Notes: generated from the sequence alone by a model not told the origin. 64,000 bases of DNA from CAXXIC01 sp049315325 (GCA_049315325.1 JBMOKJ010000007.1:1-64000), one strand, 5' to 3'; counted from the first letter of the stretch, positions 1 through 8,235 are shown. Numbers and translations are program-made.

Positions 1-107
1 TCTGTGTTTAAAAATAAGCATTTATTCCTATTTACACAGTTTTTTGGACAGTCTCCATCGCCGCGCTTCATTTACTCCTTTCTGCGCTTCAATCGCTTCT
101 CTTTGAC

Positions 108-390
108 ACATCCATCGCCCATGCGTAAAATAAAAACGCACCTCTTCGCGCAAAAAACGCCATAGTGTGACGCACCCATCGTCGACGTTTGACGCACTCA
201 TCGTCGCTATGCGCGCTCTTAACGGTGTAGTGTACGCGTTCATCGATGCACTTTGACGCACCTAACGATGCACTTTGACGCATATAACGATGCTCTTTGA
301 CGCACCTATCGATGTACTTTGACGCATGTAACGATGCTCTTTGACGCATGTAACGATGCTCTTTGACGCACATAACGATGCACTTTGACA
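108..390. repeat. 22-bp tandem repeat array
   Basis: From 244 to 390 there are six full copies and one partial copy of a 22-bp unit, with starts at 244, 266, 288, 310, 332, 354 and 376. The core is CGATGCWCTTTGACGCAY followed by a variable ATAA/CTAA/GTAA tail. Between about 108 and 243 more decayed versions of the same TTTGACGCAY..ATCG pattern recur, so the array was once longer or is eroding at its left end. The copies are contiguous with no unique spacers, so this is a minisatellite and not a CRISPR. The open frames running through it on the minus strand are products of the periodicity. Confidence 0.85.
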
Positions 391-480
391 GTAAGCTAAA
401 GAGAAAATCACCAATTTTGCCGGAATTGGCAGACCGTATTTTGTTGAATTAGAAGAATTAATTTTAGAGCCAAGAAAAAG

Positions 481-593
481 ATGGTTCAACCCCTTCGGGC
501 CTGTATTTGAGGAGGAGATTACCCACCGTGCGTTTCACTCACGGTTATTAAGCCTGCATATCGCAGTCTGTTTACCCCTTTCAGGGAAAAGAG
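481..593. repeat. 110-bp dispersed repeat, copy 1
   Basis: This block begins ATGGTTCAACCCCTTCGGG and ends near TTTCAGGGAAAAGAG. It matches 1363-1473 closely, with only a few substitutions and small indels. Both copies contain the segment CCCACCGTGCGTTTCAC followed by ACGGTTATTAAGCCT, and then TATCGCAGTCTGTTTA. No coding function is apparent. It is one copy of a non-coding dispersed repeat. Confidence 0.8.
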
Positions 594-898
594 TTAGCAT
601 GAATCTTTTTCGCTAGTCCCAGTGGGGACAAACACAAATACCAAACGTCGAAATCCTGTAGAGTGAGAGAGTCCAATTACTAAGAGCCAAATTAAGGTAG
701 AATGCTGTATGGACGATTGAGCGAGTTATTTCGACAAAGGAAGCAATTTTGCTTACTTTTTTTGCTAAAAAAGTAAGACCCGCGGTAGCGAACCACATCA
801 CTTCGACAAGCTCAGTGAACAGGGAGGAGGCTTTTAGATTGAACCAATTAGGAAGTAAGCGTTAAGAATGACATTCATTGAGAAAATGCCCTTAAATG

Positions 899-932
899 GT
901 AGAATCAAACATCCCCTTTAGGGGCTTGGGGC
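899..932. repeat. fragment of the palindromic-ended MITE-like repeat
   Basis: The sequence runs GTAGAATC, then CCCCTTTAGGGGCTTGGGGC. This is the reverse complement of the left end of the elements at 2750, 4537 and 34528, where GCCCCTAAATCCCCTAAAGGGG is followed by GATTCTAC. Only one end is recognisable here, so it is probably a truncated copy. Confidence 0.5.
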
Positions 933-993
933 ATATTTGAAAGTGCAATAATCATAAAAGAATCAATCGCTAGTCCAGCGGGGACAAACACAA

Positions 994-1026
994 GCTCCCT
1001 CTCCTTGGGAGAGGGCTGGGGTGAGG
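994..1026. repeat. GAGAGGGCTGGGGTGAGG-type repeat, copy 1
   Basis: A 33-bp block GCTCCCTCTCC..GGGAGAGGGCTGGGGTGAGGT contains a perfect inner palindrome (CTCTCCTTGGGAGAG). The same block, on the opposite strand and with one small indel, lies inside the methyltransferase gene at 42606-42640. Repeats of this sequence are known to be scattered over many unrelated bacterial genomes. Confidence 0.75.
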
Positions 1027-1156
1027 TCTTTGCGCCAAAAAAAAAGTAAGACCCGCGGTAGCGACAAAGCTCATTCATAGCTGAAAGACTCATCTATTTG
1101 TCGTCATATTTTCTCGTAGACGATTTTTTTTTTTGTCAGATTCAAGAAAATTTAAA

Positions 1157-1350
1157 TAGGACGCTGATTGGCGCCGATTTAGCGGATAATCCCGATAATT
1201 ATCGGGGCGGATTTTAATTCAACTGCGTTGAATAGGTTTTTTTGCTAATCTCTAATCTGTGATGCTCGCATCACAACGATCTGTTTTTTCAAATCGTTTC
1301 GATTCATATCCGTGCTTATCCGCTTAATCCGTAAAATCCGCGTCCCATTT
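1157..1350. repeat. imperfect inverted-repeat element
   Basis: The left part reads AGGACGCTGATT..GCCGATTTAGCGGAT and the right part reads CTTATCCGCTTAATCCG..AAATCCGCGTCC. The ends GGACGC and GCGTCC are inverted, and several AATCCGC/GCGGATT words are shared between the arms. This is a typical decayed non-coding element with no gene. Confidence 0.55.
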
Positions 1351-1362
1351 ACAACTAATATA

Positions 1363-1473
1363 ATGGTTCAACCCCTTCGGGGTTGTATTTGAGAGGAGTT
1401 TACCCACCGTGCGTTTCACACACGGTTATTAAGCCTACTTATCGCAGTCTGTTTATCCCTTTCAGGGAAAAAA
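1363..1473. repeat. 110-bp dispersed repeat, copy 2
   Basis: This is the second copy of the block at 481-593, in the same orientation about 880 bp downstream. It opens ATGGTTCAACCCCTTCGGGG and ends TTTCAGGGAAAAAAGTC. It lies immediately downstream of the cydB terminator. Confidence 0.8.
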
Positions 1474-1481
1474 GTCTACAC

Positions 1482-1516
1482 AAAAAAAACCGTAGCCGAT
1501 TTTCATCAGCCGCGGT
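1482..1516 (-). terminator. rho-independent terminator of cydB
   Basis: On the minus strand an 11-bp, slightly imperfect stem (ACCGCGGCTGA / TCGGCTACGGT) with a six-base loop is followed by eight T. It sits about 20 bp after the cydB stop codon. Confidence 0.7.
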
Positions 1517-1535
1517 CCTTTCAGTTACTCAGTTA

Positions 1536-2684
1536 CTAATACAAGTGCTCTTCCTTACTTGTCATTTCAGCCTTATCGATAGGTTTCGCATTGATAGCGC
1601 GCCAAGCGTAGAAAATATACGCCAACACAAATGGAATCAACAACGACACCCAGCTCATAGCAGTCAGTGTGAACGGACTTGAGCAGCTGTTACCAATGGT
1701 CAGTGAGCTTTGCAAGTCGCTGTTCGATGGGTAGTAAGCTGTGTTGTTTAATCCTGAGATCAAGAATAACACCAACACTGCCAACACCGCACCGATACCA
1801 GCAAACCAGATACCACCTTTATATTCGGCTTTCAACAACGTTTTGATGATACCAAACAGCAACGACACCACACCAATCAACAGCACCACCAACAAAACTG
1901 GCATCTGAATCAGATTGAAGAAGTATTTGTAAGGTTGCATCGATACGATTTGCGAAACAGGATCTACCGCGTAGCCGTCTTTCAACAACACCCAAACCAA
2001 GAATGGTAGGAATGTGGCGAGAAACAACACGGTGTTGATCAACAACTGTTTGCGCGAGCGAGTGACGATAGCCTCGTCGTTGATGTTGTTGATAAAGTAG
2101 AGAGATGCCATCAAACGAGAGAGGAACAACACCGCCAGACCCAACAACAGATTCAACAGATTAAGAGCTGCTTCCAGTCCGTGCAACGGATTTTGCCATT
2201 GCGAAATAGCAGGCGACAATTCGTTAGTGAGGTTCATTTTGTTCACAATAAACTCCGAACCAGTGAAGAACGTACCAACGGCAGCACCCAAAAGCACTAC
2301 ACCACCAAATCCGTTAATCATCAAGAAGATTTCGAAGGTCTTTTTACCCAACACATTGCCGGCTTTAGAGCGAAACTCATAAGCCACCGCTTGCAGGATA
2401 AAGCAAAACAAAATCACCATCCACACCCAATAGGCACCACCAAAACTGGTAGAATAGAACAGCGGGAACGATGCGAAAAACGCACCACCAAACGTAACCA
2501 ATGTAGTGAACGTAAATTCCCATTTACGACCCAATGAGTTGACGAGCATAGTCTGCTCCAACTCTGTTTTACCAACCGTGTAAAGCAGTGTCTGACCGCC
2601 TTGCACAAACAACAGAAACACCAATAGCGCTCCCAGTAACGAAACCAAGAAGAACCAATATTGTTGCAATAATACGTAATCCAT
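1536..2684 (-). CDS. cydB: cytochrome bd ubiquinol oxidase subunit II
   Basis: CydB is the second membrane subunit of the cytochrome bd quinol oxidase, which reduces O2 to water at the inner membrane without pumping protons. The 382-aa product is almost entirely hydrophobic, with eight to nine predicted spans. The N terminus (YWFFLVSLLGALLVFLLFVQ) carries the family's first span, and length matches E. coli CydB (379 aa). The start is an ATG at 2682-2684. It follows cydA on the same strand but is separated by 188 bp that contain a MITE-like repeat. A hairpin terminator follows the stop. Expression from the upstream promoter near 5.2 kb is inferred. Confidence 0.95.
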   Translation of the reverse strand: MDYVLLQQYWFFLVSLLGALLVFLLFVQGGQTLLYTVGKTELEQTMLVNSLGRKWEFTFTTLVTFGGAFFASFPLFYSTSFGGAYWVWMVILFCFILQAVAYEFRSKAGNVLGKKTFEIFLMINGFGGVVLLGAAVGTFFTGSEFIVNKMNLTNELSPAISQWQNPLHGLEAALNLLNLLLGLAVLFLSRLMASLYFINNINDEAIVTRSRKQLLINTVLFLATFLPFLVWVLLKDGYAVDPVSQIVSMQPYKYFFNLIQMPVLLVVLLIGVVSLLFGIIKTLLKAEYKGGIWFAGIGAVLAVLVLFLISGLNNTAYYPSNSDLQSSLTIGNSCSSPFTLTAMSWVSLLIPFVLAYIFYAWRAINAKPIDKAEMTSKEEHLY

Positions 2685-2749
2685 AATTGTATATTTTTAA
2701 TTTTGATTGAAATTTATTTTTCTAAACCCAAATTGAAGAACTTTTTATT

Positions 2750-2862
2750 GCCCCTAAATCCCCTAGAGGGGACTTGAGATTCTACATATTTGAATTTTTG
2801 TTTATATAATGAACATTAATGACCGGCACACCCCAAAAGTCCCCTTAAGGGGATTTAGGGGC
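2750..2862. repeat. MITE-like palindromic-ended element, copy A
   Basis: The 113-bp block starts GCCCCTAAATCCCCTAGAGG and ends CCCCTTAAGGGGATTTAGGGGC. Its ends are therefore inverted repeats of about 25 bp, and each end is itself partly palindromic. After the left end comes GATTCTACA, conserved in the copies at 4537 and 34528. The middle is unique. It occupies most of the cydA-cydB gap and may form hairpins in the transcript. Confidence 0.85.
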
Positions 2863-2872
2863 TTTTATAAAC

Positions 2873-4429
2873 TCAATGTTCAGCTCCTTTTTTAATCTGA
2901 CGAATCATAATGCCGATTTCTGCTACCAACAATACGGTAAACAAAATAGCAAACATAAAGAAAGTCGTTTGCACTGCACCCACTTCGATGCTCGAAATAG
3001 CGGCATACGAAGGCATAATATCTTGAATTACCCAAGGCTGACGGCCCACTTCAGCCACAATCCATCCGGCTTGTCCACCCACATACGCCATCACAGTAGA
3101 AAGAATACCCAGACGAAGAATCCATTTTTGGTTCTCAATCCAGCCTTTATAGCTCGCTAAAATCAAGTAGAGGAAGAAGAGGATAAAAAAGATACCCACT
3201 ACCACCATGGCGTGGAACGAGTAACAAGTCAACGGCACGTTAGGCATCAACTGTTTTTCGTCTTTGATAAATCCGTAGCCAAAATTAGCGTAGTTATCTT
3301 CCATTAGTTTTTTACTCACGGCAGCTAAACTGTCGTTTTTCTCAGCTTTTGCCTTTTTGTAGTCTGCCAAAGCCTGAACAGCGATTTTGCCGCTAGCCAT
3401 TTTTTCTTGTGCAGAGAGTGCTACAATATCATTTCCGTAGGTATCTTTTGTAGGGAAACCACCTTTCATCAGGTCGTTCACACCCGGCACAAACGAGTTG
3501 AAATCTTTGTTTGCCAAATACGAAAGCACGCCCGGCACTTCTACTTTATACAAATAAGGCTCTACACCATCGTCATACGCTTTCTTTTGTGGGTTTAGCA
3601 CACCAAAAATCACCAGCGGTGCATTTTGTTGACCGGTGAACATACTCTCCATAGCAGCCAACTTCATAGGTTGGTGTTGTGCCACTTCGTATGCCGAACC
3701 ATCGCCCGTGTAAGCAGCCAATAGCGAACCTACCAAACCAAATATCGCAGCAATTCGGATACTCTTTTTCGCCAAAGAGACTTCACGCTTTTTGAGCAAA
3801 TACCAAGCACTCACACCTACCACAAATGCCGATCCAAGAATCCAGCTCGATGTGATGGTATGCGAAAATTTGTTCATCGCAACGGGTGAAAACAATACTG
3901 CCCAGAAATCAGTCATTTCGTTGCGAACGGTGTCTGGATTGAAGTGCATACCTATTGGAAATTGCATCCACGCATTAGCCACCAAAATCCACAATGCCGA
4001 AATCGATGCACCAATCACAGTCAACCAGGTCGATGCCAAGTGAAATCCTTTTCCTACTTTGTTCCAACCAAAGAACATCACGGCAATGAAGGTCGATTCC
4101 ATAAAGAATGCCATAACCCCTTCAATAGCAAGTGGGGCTCCGAAGATATCACCCACAAACCAGCTGTAGTTCGACCAGTTGGTACCAAACTGGAACTCCA
4201 TAATAATACCTGTAGCAACTCCGATTGCAAAATTGACTCCAAACAATGTCATCCAAAATTTGGTAATCTTTTTCCATTCTTCGTTTCCTGTCTTGTAATA
4301 AATTGTCTCCATGATGGATACAATCACACCAAGCCCCAATGTCAATGGAACAAATATCCAGTGATACATTGCAGTCAGAGCAAACTGGGCGCGAGACCAG
4401 TCAACCAATGAATAATCTAATGATGCCAT
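2873..4429 (-). CDS. cydA: cytochrome bd ubiquinol oxidase subunit I
   Basis: CydA carries the three hemes and the quinol site of cytochrome bd oxidase. The 518-aa product matches the long (E. coli-type, 522 aa) form. Expected ligands are visible: His23 in RAQFALTAMYHW (heme b595), His190 in FSHTITSSW and Met408 in FHAMVV (heme b558), Glu103 and Glu111 in the proton-path segment, Lys256 and Glu261 of the quinol loop, and the signature GRQPW at 462-466. The ATG at 4427-4429 aligns with family starts. It lies between DUF4492 upstream and cydB downstream, and both gaps carry a MITE-like element. This is a high-affinity oxidase, complementing the caa3 oxidase at 13 kb. Confidence 0.97.
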   Translation of the reverse strand: MASLDYSLVDWSRAQFALTAMYHWIFVPLTLGLGVIVSIMETIYYKTGNEEWKKITKFWMTLFGVNFAIGVATGIIMEFQFGTNWSNYSWFVGDIFGAPLAIEGVMAFFMESTFIAVMFFGWNKVGKGFHLASTWLTVIGASISALWILVANAWMQFPIGMHFNPDTVRNEMTDFWAVLFSPVAMNKFSHTITSSWILGSAFVVGVSAWYLLKKREVSLAKKSIRIAAIFGLVGSLLAAYTGDGSAYEVAQHQPMKLAAMESMFTGQQNAPLVIFGVLNPQKKAYDDGVEPYLYKVEVPGVLSYLANKDFNSFVPGVNDLMKGGFPTKDTYGNDIVALSAQEKMASGKIAVQALADYKKAKAEKNDSLAAVSKKLMEDNYANFGYGFIKDEKQLMPNVPLTCYSFHAMVVVGIFFILFFLYLILASYKGWIENQKWILRLGILSTVMAYVGGQAGWIVAEVGRQPWVIQDIMPSYAAISSIEVGAVQTTFFMFAILFTVLLVAEIGIMIRQIKKGAEH

Positions 4430-4536
4430 AAAAAATTAAAATTAAATGATTAATAAATGATATATTGTTTGATTTGTAATGCGAAATGGCTTTTACTCAC
4501 CCTTGTTAATTGGGATTATGTATTATCGTTTTCGGA

Positions 4537-4642
4537 GCCCCTATATCCCCTAAAGGGGACTCTTAGATTCTACAGTCAATCAATGACGTAAAACAACTTC
4601 AACAGCACTTTCCCAAAGGTCCCCTTTAGAGGATTTAGGGGC
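4537..4642. repeat. MITE-like palindromic-ended element, copy B
   Basis: A 106-bp block runs from GCCCCTATATCCCCTAAAGG to CCCCTTTAGAGGATTTAGGGGC. It shares the left-end extension GGGGACT..GATTCTACAG with copies A and C, and its middle is different. It lies between the DUF4492 gene and cydA. Confidence 0.85.
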
Positions 4643-4714
4643 ATTTTTAATCAGCCTTATTTGCTTTCTTTAAATTGTCAATCGTAATTCGTAATTTTTA
4701 ATTCGTAATTGACA

Positions 4715-4930
4715 TTACTTTCTCTCAATCAACTGATTGCCCACGAAATCGGCCTTTTGCGCCTCAGTCTTAAATTTGCTATTCAATATATTCGGGAAAA
4801 AGAATAATTTCAGGATAAAAAACATAATAAACAGCTTAATACCAATGATGAGCCACAGTGTTTTTCCCAGCTTCATATTTTTGAATCCATCGATGTAGAA
4901 CCGATAAACTGAATAGAATGGATTTTGCAT
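4715..4930 (-). CDS. DUF4492 small membrane protein of the cyd locus
   Basis: The 71-aa protein has a short amphipathic N terminus, one long hydrophobic span (LWLIIGIKLFIMFFILKLFF, about residues 26-45) and a charged C-terminal tail. It matches my knowledge of DUF4492, a small Bacteroidota family found just upstream of cydA. Its role is unproven. By position and topology it may be an accessory subunit of the bd oxidase, analogous to CydX, but this is inference. The ATG is at 4928-4930 and about 285 bp separate its stop from cydA, part of them a MITE-like repeat. Confidence 0.8.
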   Translation of the reverse strand: MQNPFYSVYRFYIDGFKNMKLGKTLWLIIGIKLFIMFFILKLFFFPNILNSKFKTEAQKADFVGNQLIERK

Positions 4931-5176
4931 TGTTTTAGGTCAAAAAAGAGTTATACTACGTTTCAATGTTGGTTTTCAGTAAACAAACCCCGCGGAAGTC
5001 TGTTATTCATTGTGTATTCGATTCTATGGTTGTAATACCGTGTTTTTCTGCAAGTTTTCGTCAATCGATTAATAATTAACGCAATACCAAAATGCTTATT
5101 TAGAACAAGCGCCAATTCTCTCTCAAAACATACAAATTTTCGCAATAATTAATATAATTTTAAGAAATGACGAGTA

Positions 5177-5207
5177 CAAATTTAGATTAAATATTTTTTT
5201 CACCAAA
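5177..5207 (-). promoter_or_regulatory. Bacteroidota-type promoter for the cyd locus
   Basis: On the minus strand TTTG (5207-5204) is followed after 19 bp by TAAATTTG (5184-5177), matching the TTTG-N19-21-TAnnTTTG consensus of primary sigma factors in this phylum. Transcription would start near 5171 and leave a leader of about 240 nt before DUF4492. The element overlaps the region just ahead of the divergent Nudix gene. Confidence 0.65.
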
Positions 5208-5211
5208 TAAA

Positions 5212-5874
5212 ATGACCACTAATTCCACATCATTAGATACAAGTTTTTTGAATCTTGTGCCGCAACTGATCGAAAAGCTAAAGGAAGTGTTGCCGGGTGC
5301 ATCTGCACACCAGCGAATGGAGTCTGATTACCGACGAAAGTTGGACGGAACGGTTCAATTGAACGACCCCAAGCAGAGTGCAGTGCTCTTTCTGCTCTAC
5401 CCCGACGAATCGGGTGAAACGTGTGCCGCATTTATTCTCCGCCAAAGCAATCTGAGCATTCACAGCAATCAAATCAGTCTGCCGGGTGGTCGCACCGAAG
5501 AGAGTGATCGTTCGTTCGAAGAGACAGCTCTCCGCGAAACGCACGAAGAGATTGGTGTGGAACCACAGAATGTAACTATTATTGGGAAACTGACGGAGGT
5601 GTTGATCCCTCGTAGCGGATTTTTGGTGCATCCGTATGTAGGCTTTGCAGCAGAGCGCCCGACATTCAAATTACAAATCGAAGAAGTAGCTGATCTATAC
5701 GAAGTAAAACTAGCGGATTTGTTTCATCACGAAACGAAGAGCACTCACCACATTACCGATGCACAGGGCAATCGCTACACTGCACCCTCCTACCTGATTG
5801 CAGGTCGTCACCTCTGGGGTGCCACTGCTATGATGATGGCCGAAGTGGAAGAGATTTTAAATCCCCGATATTAA
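5212..5874 (+). CDS. Nudix hydrolase, CoA pyrophosphatase type
   Basis: The 220-aa protein contains the Nudix box at about residues 92-116 (GGRTEES..ALRETHEEIGV) with the RETxEEIG metal-binding core. The preceding segment FILRQSNLSIHSNQISLPGG fits the CoA-pyrophosphatase (NudL/YeaB, NUDT7) motif LxxRSxxLxxHxGQxxxPGG. The spacing between GG and RE (14 residues) also fits that subfamily. Predicted reaction: cleavage of CoA derivatives to 4'-phosphopantetheine and 3',5'-ADP. The start is ATG 5212. It is divergent from the cyd locus and convergent with yjdM. Confidence 0.88.
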   Translation: MTTNSTSLDTSFLNLVPQLIEKLKEVLPGASAHQRMESDYRRKLDGTVQLNDPKQSAVLFLLYPDESGETCAAFILRQSNLSIHSNQISLPGGRTEESDRSFEETALRETHEEIGVEPQNVTIIGKLTEVLIPRSGFLVHPYVGFAAERPTFKLQIEEVADLYEVKLADLFHHETKSTHHITDAQGNRYTAPSYLIAGRHLWGATAMMMAEVEEILNPRY

Positions 5875-5962
5875 GTAGCTATTAGCCCTACGGGCGATAT
5901 GTGTTGAAAAAGAGCGACAATATCGGCGAAGCCTACTATCGCGCAGCAAATATCAATAAATT

Positions 5963-6292
5963 CTATTTCTTCAAAAAGCAGGTCTTTAGCACAATGCTGC
6001 TACCATCAATTTTGCAATCCACCTCTTCAGGCACATCAGTCAGGCGGATGCTTTTCACCTTTGTGCCGCGTTTAATCACCATCGACGAACCTTTCACTTT
6101 GAGGTCTTTGATTACAGTCACCGCATCGCCGTCTTTCAACTCAGCACCATTGCTGTCACGTGGAGTATCGTCGTGCGCTTGTTCGTCTTCACTTCCAGTC
6201 CACTCGTGACCACAATCGGGACAATAAAACATCATTCCATCGGTATAGGTATTGTCCATATCGCAGACAGGACAATTTGCAACTTCGCTCAT
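5963..6292 (-). CDS. yjdM: PhnA/YjdM-type zinc-ribbon protein
   Basis: Starting at the ATG at 6290-6292 the product is about 109 aa (MSEVANCPVCDMDNTYTDGM...), the usual length of YjdM. The N-terminal zinc ribbon shows CPVC and CPDCGHEW, followed by the family's C-terminal domain (ELKDGDAVTVIKDLKVKGSS). YjdM was once linked to alkylphosphonate use, but its actual role is unclear. A longer frame reaching 6352 was rejected because a strong promoter lies inside it. The gene stands alone, convergent with the Nudix gene. Confidence 0.9.
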   Translation of the reverse strand: MSEVANCPVCDMDNTYTDGMMFYCPDCGHEWTGSEDEQAHDDTPRDSNGAELKDGDAVTVIKDLKVKGSSMVIKRGTKVKSIRLTDVPEEVDCKIDGSSIVLKTCFLKK

Positions 6293-6321
6293 TTTGTTAG
6301 GTGTATTTGTTAATTTGGGCA

Positions 6322-6353
6322 CAAAGGTAACGATTACAATCTCAGTAAACAAA
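6322..6353 (-). promoter_or_regulatory. promoter of yjdM
   Basis: On the minus strand TTTG (6353-6350) is followed after exactly 20 bp by TACCTTTG (6329-6322). This is a near-perfect Bacteroidota promoter about 30 bp upstream of the chosen ATG, and it supports that start. Confidence 0.75.
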
Positions 6354-6462
6354 CGGACTTGATTCGTTCACAAAAGCTACGTAATAAAAACTTTATTACT
6401 CAAAATTTGCTTATGCGGTGATAAAACTCTATTTTTACCGCAAATTATGCAGTGAAAAAGCC

Positions 6463-7596
6463 ATGTATATACACGAAAGAGAAAATTGGTTCAAATTTGT
6501 ATGGGACAACGAGAAGATTCTACCAATCTTAGCCTCTGTGCGACACCTGCAAGGAAGATTGCTCGGTCACATGGAAAGATTGGGTTTTGACCTCATTGAG
6601 CGTGCCACTTTAGAATCTCTCATTTTAGAAGTGGTTGACACATCGAGAATAGAAGGCGAGTTTCTAAATTCAGAACTTGTACGCTCGTCTATTGCCCGAA
6701 AATTGGGAATTGAAGGAGCAGAATTTACCTCAACACCTCGTGACATTGAAGGAGTAGTCGATGTGCTTTTGGATGCAACACAAAATTACGAAAAGGAAAT
6801 ATCGGAACAACGGCTTTTTGGCTGGCACAATGCTTTATTTCAATCCGGTTATAGCAGTCATGTAAAAATTGACGTTGGACGTTATCGTTCTGCAGGTATG
6901 AAGGTTATTTCAGGTGCGTTTGGAAGAGAAAAGATACATTTCGAAGCTCCAAGTGCTGAACGAATTGTTGGTGAAATGAACGTTTTTCTTGATTGGTTGA
7001 ACGAAAAAAGTCAACTCGATTTAGTACTGAAATCTGCCATATCACATTTTTGGTTTGTCACCATTCACCCATTCGATGATGGCAATGGACGACTTGCACG
7101 AGCAATAATGGATCTATTCTTGGCGCGTAGCGAAGGTAGTAAAATTAGATTTTACAGCATGTCGAACCAGATTTTCAAGGAACATAAACATTACAACGAA
7201 ATCATAGAAAAGACGCAGAAAGGAACAAGCGACATTACAAATTATTTGTTGTGGTTTCTGGATTGTTTCGAAAGAGCGCTCCATGCTAGTGAAAAAAATC
7301 TGGAAATAATACTCGACAAATCACTTTTTTGGGATAAACACAAATTCACACCAATCAACGAAAGACAACTCAAAATAATCAACTATTTGTACGATAATTA
7401 CGAAAATGAAGTTGGTTTTTTGAGAACATCAAGCTATGCAAAACTTGCAGGTTGTTCGACAGATACAGCACTGCGCGATTTACAGGACTTGGTGGAAAAA
7501 GAAATTTTGAAAACAGATGACACAGGAAAGAAAACCAATTATCTGATTATTAGTCCGAAGAATATCAGAATTCCTAAAATTTCAACGAAGAAATAA
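6463..7596 (+). CDS. Fic family protein (DUF4172-Fic-wHTH)
   Basis: Fic proteins transfer AMP or other nucleotides to protein side chains. The catalytic loop HPFDDGNGRLAR is at about residues 202-213, matching HxFx(D/E)GNGRxxR with the catalytic His. The N terminus (IHERENWFKFVWD) resembles DUF4172. A T(SRI)EG motif at about 60-65 fits the [S/T]xxxE[G/N] inhibitory helix, which would make this a class II, self-inhibited Fic. The C-terminal 80 residues look like a winged helix (TDTALRDLQDLVEK), so DNA binding or autoregulation is possible. The ATG at 6463 was preferred to a GTG at 6418 because it opens the DUF4172 domain. No antitoxin gene adjoins it, which fits internal inhibition. Target unknown. 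Confidence 0.9.
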   Translation: MYIHERENWFKFVWDNEKILPILASVRHLQGRLLGHMERLGFDLIERATLESLILEVVDTSRIEGEFLNSELVRSSIARKLGIEGAEFTSTPRDIEGVVDVLLDATQNYEKEISEQRLFGWHNALFQSGYSSHVKIDVGRYRSAGMKVISGAFGREKIHFEAPSAERIVGEMNVFLDWLNEKSQLDLVLKSAISHFWFVTIHPFDDGNGRLARAIMDLFLARSEGSKIRFYSMSNQIFKEHKHYNEIIEKTQKGTSDITNYLLWFLDCFERALHASEKNLEIILDKSLFWDKHKFTPINERQLKIINYLYDNYENEVGFLRTSSYAKLAGCSTDTALRDLQDLVEKEILKTDDTGKKTNYLIISPKNIRIPKISTKK

Positions 7597-7599
7597 TTT

Positions 7600-7776
7600 C
7601 AGCATACCGCCGATCCTCTCACAGCCGACAGCGTGTGGGTGAGCAATGCCTCCACCAAATCGGAATACACGCTCCGTGGGTTGAAGTCGAGCACCAAATA
7701 CTGGTGCAGAGTGATTGCCATAGGCAGCAACGACCAACAAACAGTATCGAACCCCGTGGCACGCATCGTGCAATAG
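7600..7776 (+). pseudogene. remnant of a fibronectin type III surface protein
   Basis: A 58-codon open stretch ends at TAG 7774-7776 and has no start codon. It reads ...YTLRGLKSSTKYWCRVIAIGSN..SNPVARIVQ, the pattern of the last strands of a fibronectin type III domain (L..L.P.T.YW.RV.A). It lies in frame directly after the Fic stop codon, but nothing suggests readthrough. Its GC-rich codon use differs from the Fic gene. It looks like the surviving 3' end of a larger exported protein whose 5' part was replaced. Confidence 0.7.
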
Positions 7777-7819
7777 ATACTTCAATACACAACAAAACAC
7801 CCTCCTACTGACACGCTCA

Positions 7820-7853
7820 AAGACCTGCCGACGATATTCGGTGGGTCTTTTTG
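7820..7853 (+). terminator. hairpin terminator after the FN3 remnant
   Basis: AAGACCTGCCGAC and CGGTGGGTCTT form an imperfect stem around a short AT-rich loop and are followed by TTTTT. It lies 45 bp after the remnant's stop codon, as expected for the terminator of the original gene. Confidence 0.6.
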
Positions 7854-7878
7854 CAACTACTCATCTGCTTTGCTGTAA

Positions 7879-8235
7879 AATCACATTAATTCAGGTACGT
7901 TCAATGTCTGTTTAACTGTAAAAAACCAATGTGGTACGAATACCTATTGTGAAGTAATAACAGGAGGTCTTGGAATTGAAGAAAATTCCCACACTTTAAA
8001 AATAAAGGTATTTCCAAACCCAGCCAAAGACTTTATTTTTATCAAATCTGAAGAACATGAGGGTGTAAGTTTGATTATTATTTCTGATATCATAGGAAAT
8101 AAAATTACATCAATTGGAAATATTACTCAAAATCCAATTAAAGTCAATACTAGTACGTTGAGTAAAGGGGTTTATCTTATTCAATTATTTATGTCTGAAA
8201 ACAGGTCGTTTACTAAAAGACTAATCATTGAATAA
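7879..8235 (+). pseudogene. remnant of a T9SS-secreted protein (PKD end plus sorting domain)
   Basis: An open stretch of 118 codons, bounded upstream by a TAA at 7876 and lacking a start codon, ends at TAA 8233-8235. It begins with the final strands of a PKD-like domain (SGTFNVCLTVKNQCG). It continues with a type IX secretion type A sorting domain: KVFPNPAKDFIFIKS, LIIISDIIGNKI, STLSKGVYLIQLF and KRLIIE. Only the C terminus remains, so the protein cannot be made from this locus. It is a second, independent surface-protein relic next to the FN3 remnant. Confidence 0.8.

Larger units (their letters stand above)
1..1481. other. gene-free, repeat-rich stretch
   Basis: No convincing gene is present here. 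The open frames seen are short, overlap on both strands and run through repeats. The stretch holds a 22-bp tandem array, two copies of a 110-bp repeat, a partial MITE end, a copy of the widespread GGGAGAGGGCTGGGGTGAGG repeat, and a long imperfect inverted repeat. Two further short duplications are visible: a segment reading CGCTAGTCC..GGGGACAAACACAA near 612 and 968, and AAAAAAGTAAGACCCGCGG near 770 and 1042. The picture is of accumulated small-repeat debris downstream of cydB. Confidence 0.75.

Noticed and set aside
108..390. Possible CRISPR array in the 22-bp repeats
   Set aside because: Repeats are directly joined with no spacers, and no cas genes are present.
28..489. Open reading frames of 75-94 aa across the tandem repeat on the minus strand
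   Set aside because: They arise from the periodic sequence, overlap each other in different frames and resemble no protein.
391..560. Open stretch reading EKITNFAGIGRPYFVELEEL after the tandem repeat
   Set aside because: It looks protein-like but is short, lacks a start and runs into the 110-bp dispersed repeat; at most a tiny gene remnant, not identifiable.
1383..1682. 99-aa open frame on the plus strand
   Set aside because: It runs through the dispersed repeat and the antisense of cydB.
4963..5145. 60-aa open frame upstream of DUF4492
   Set aside because: No recognisable features; it lies in the presumed leader of the cyd transcript and has unusual composition.
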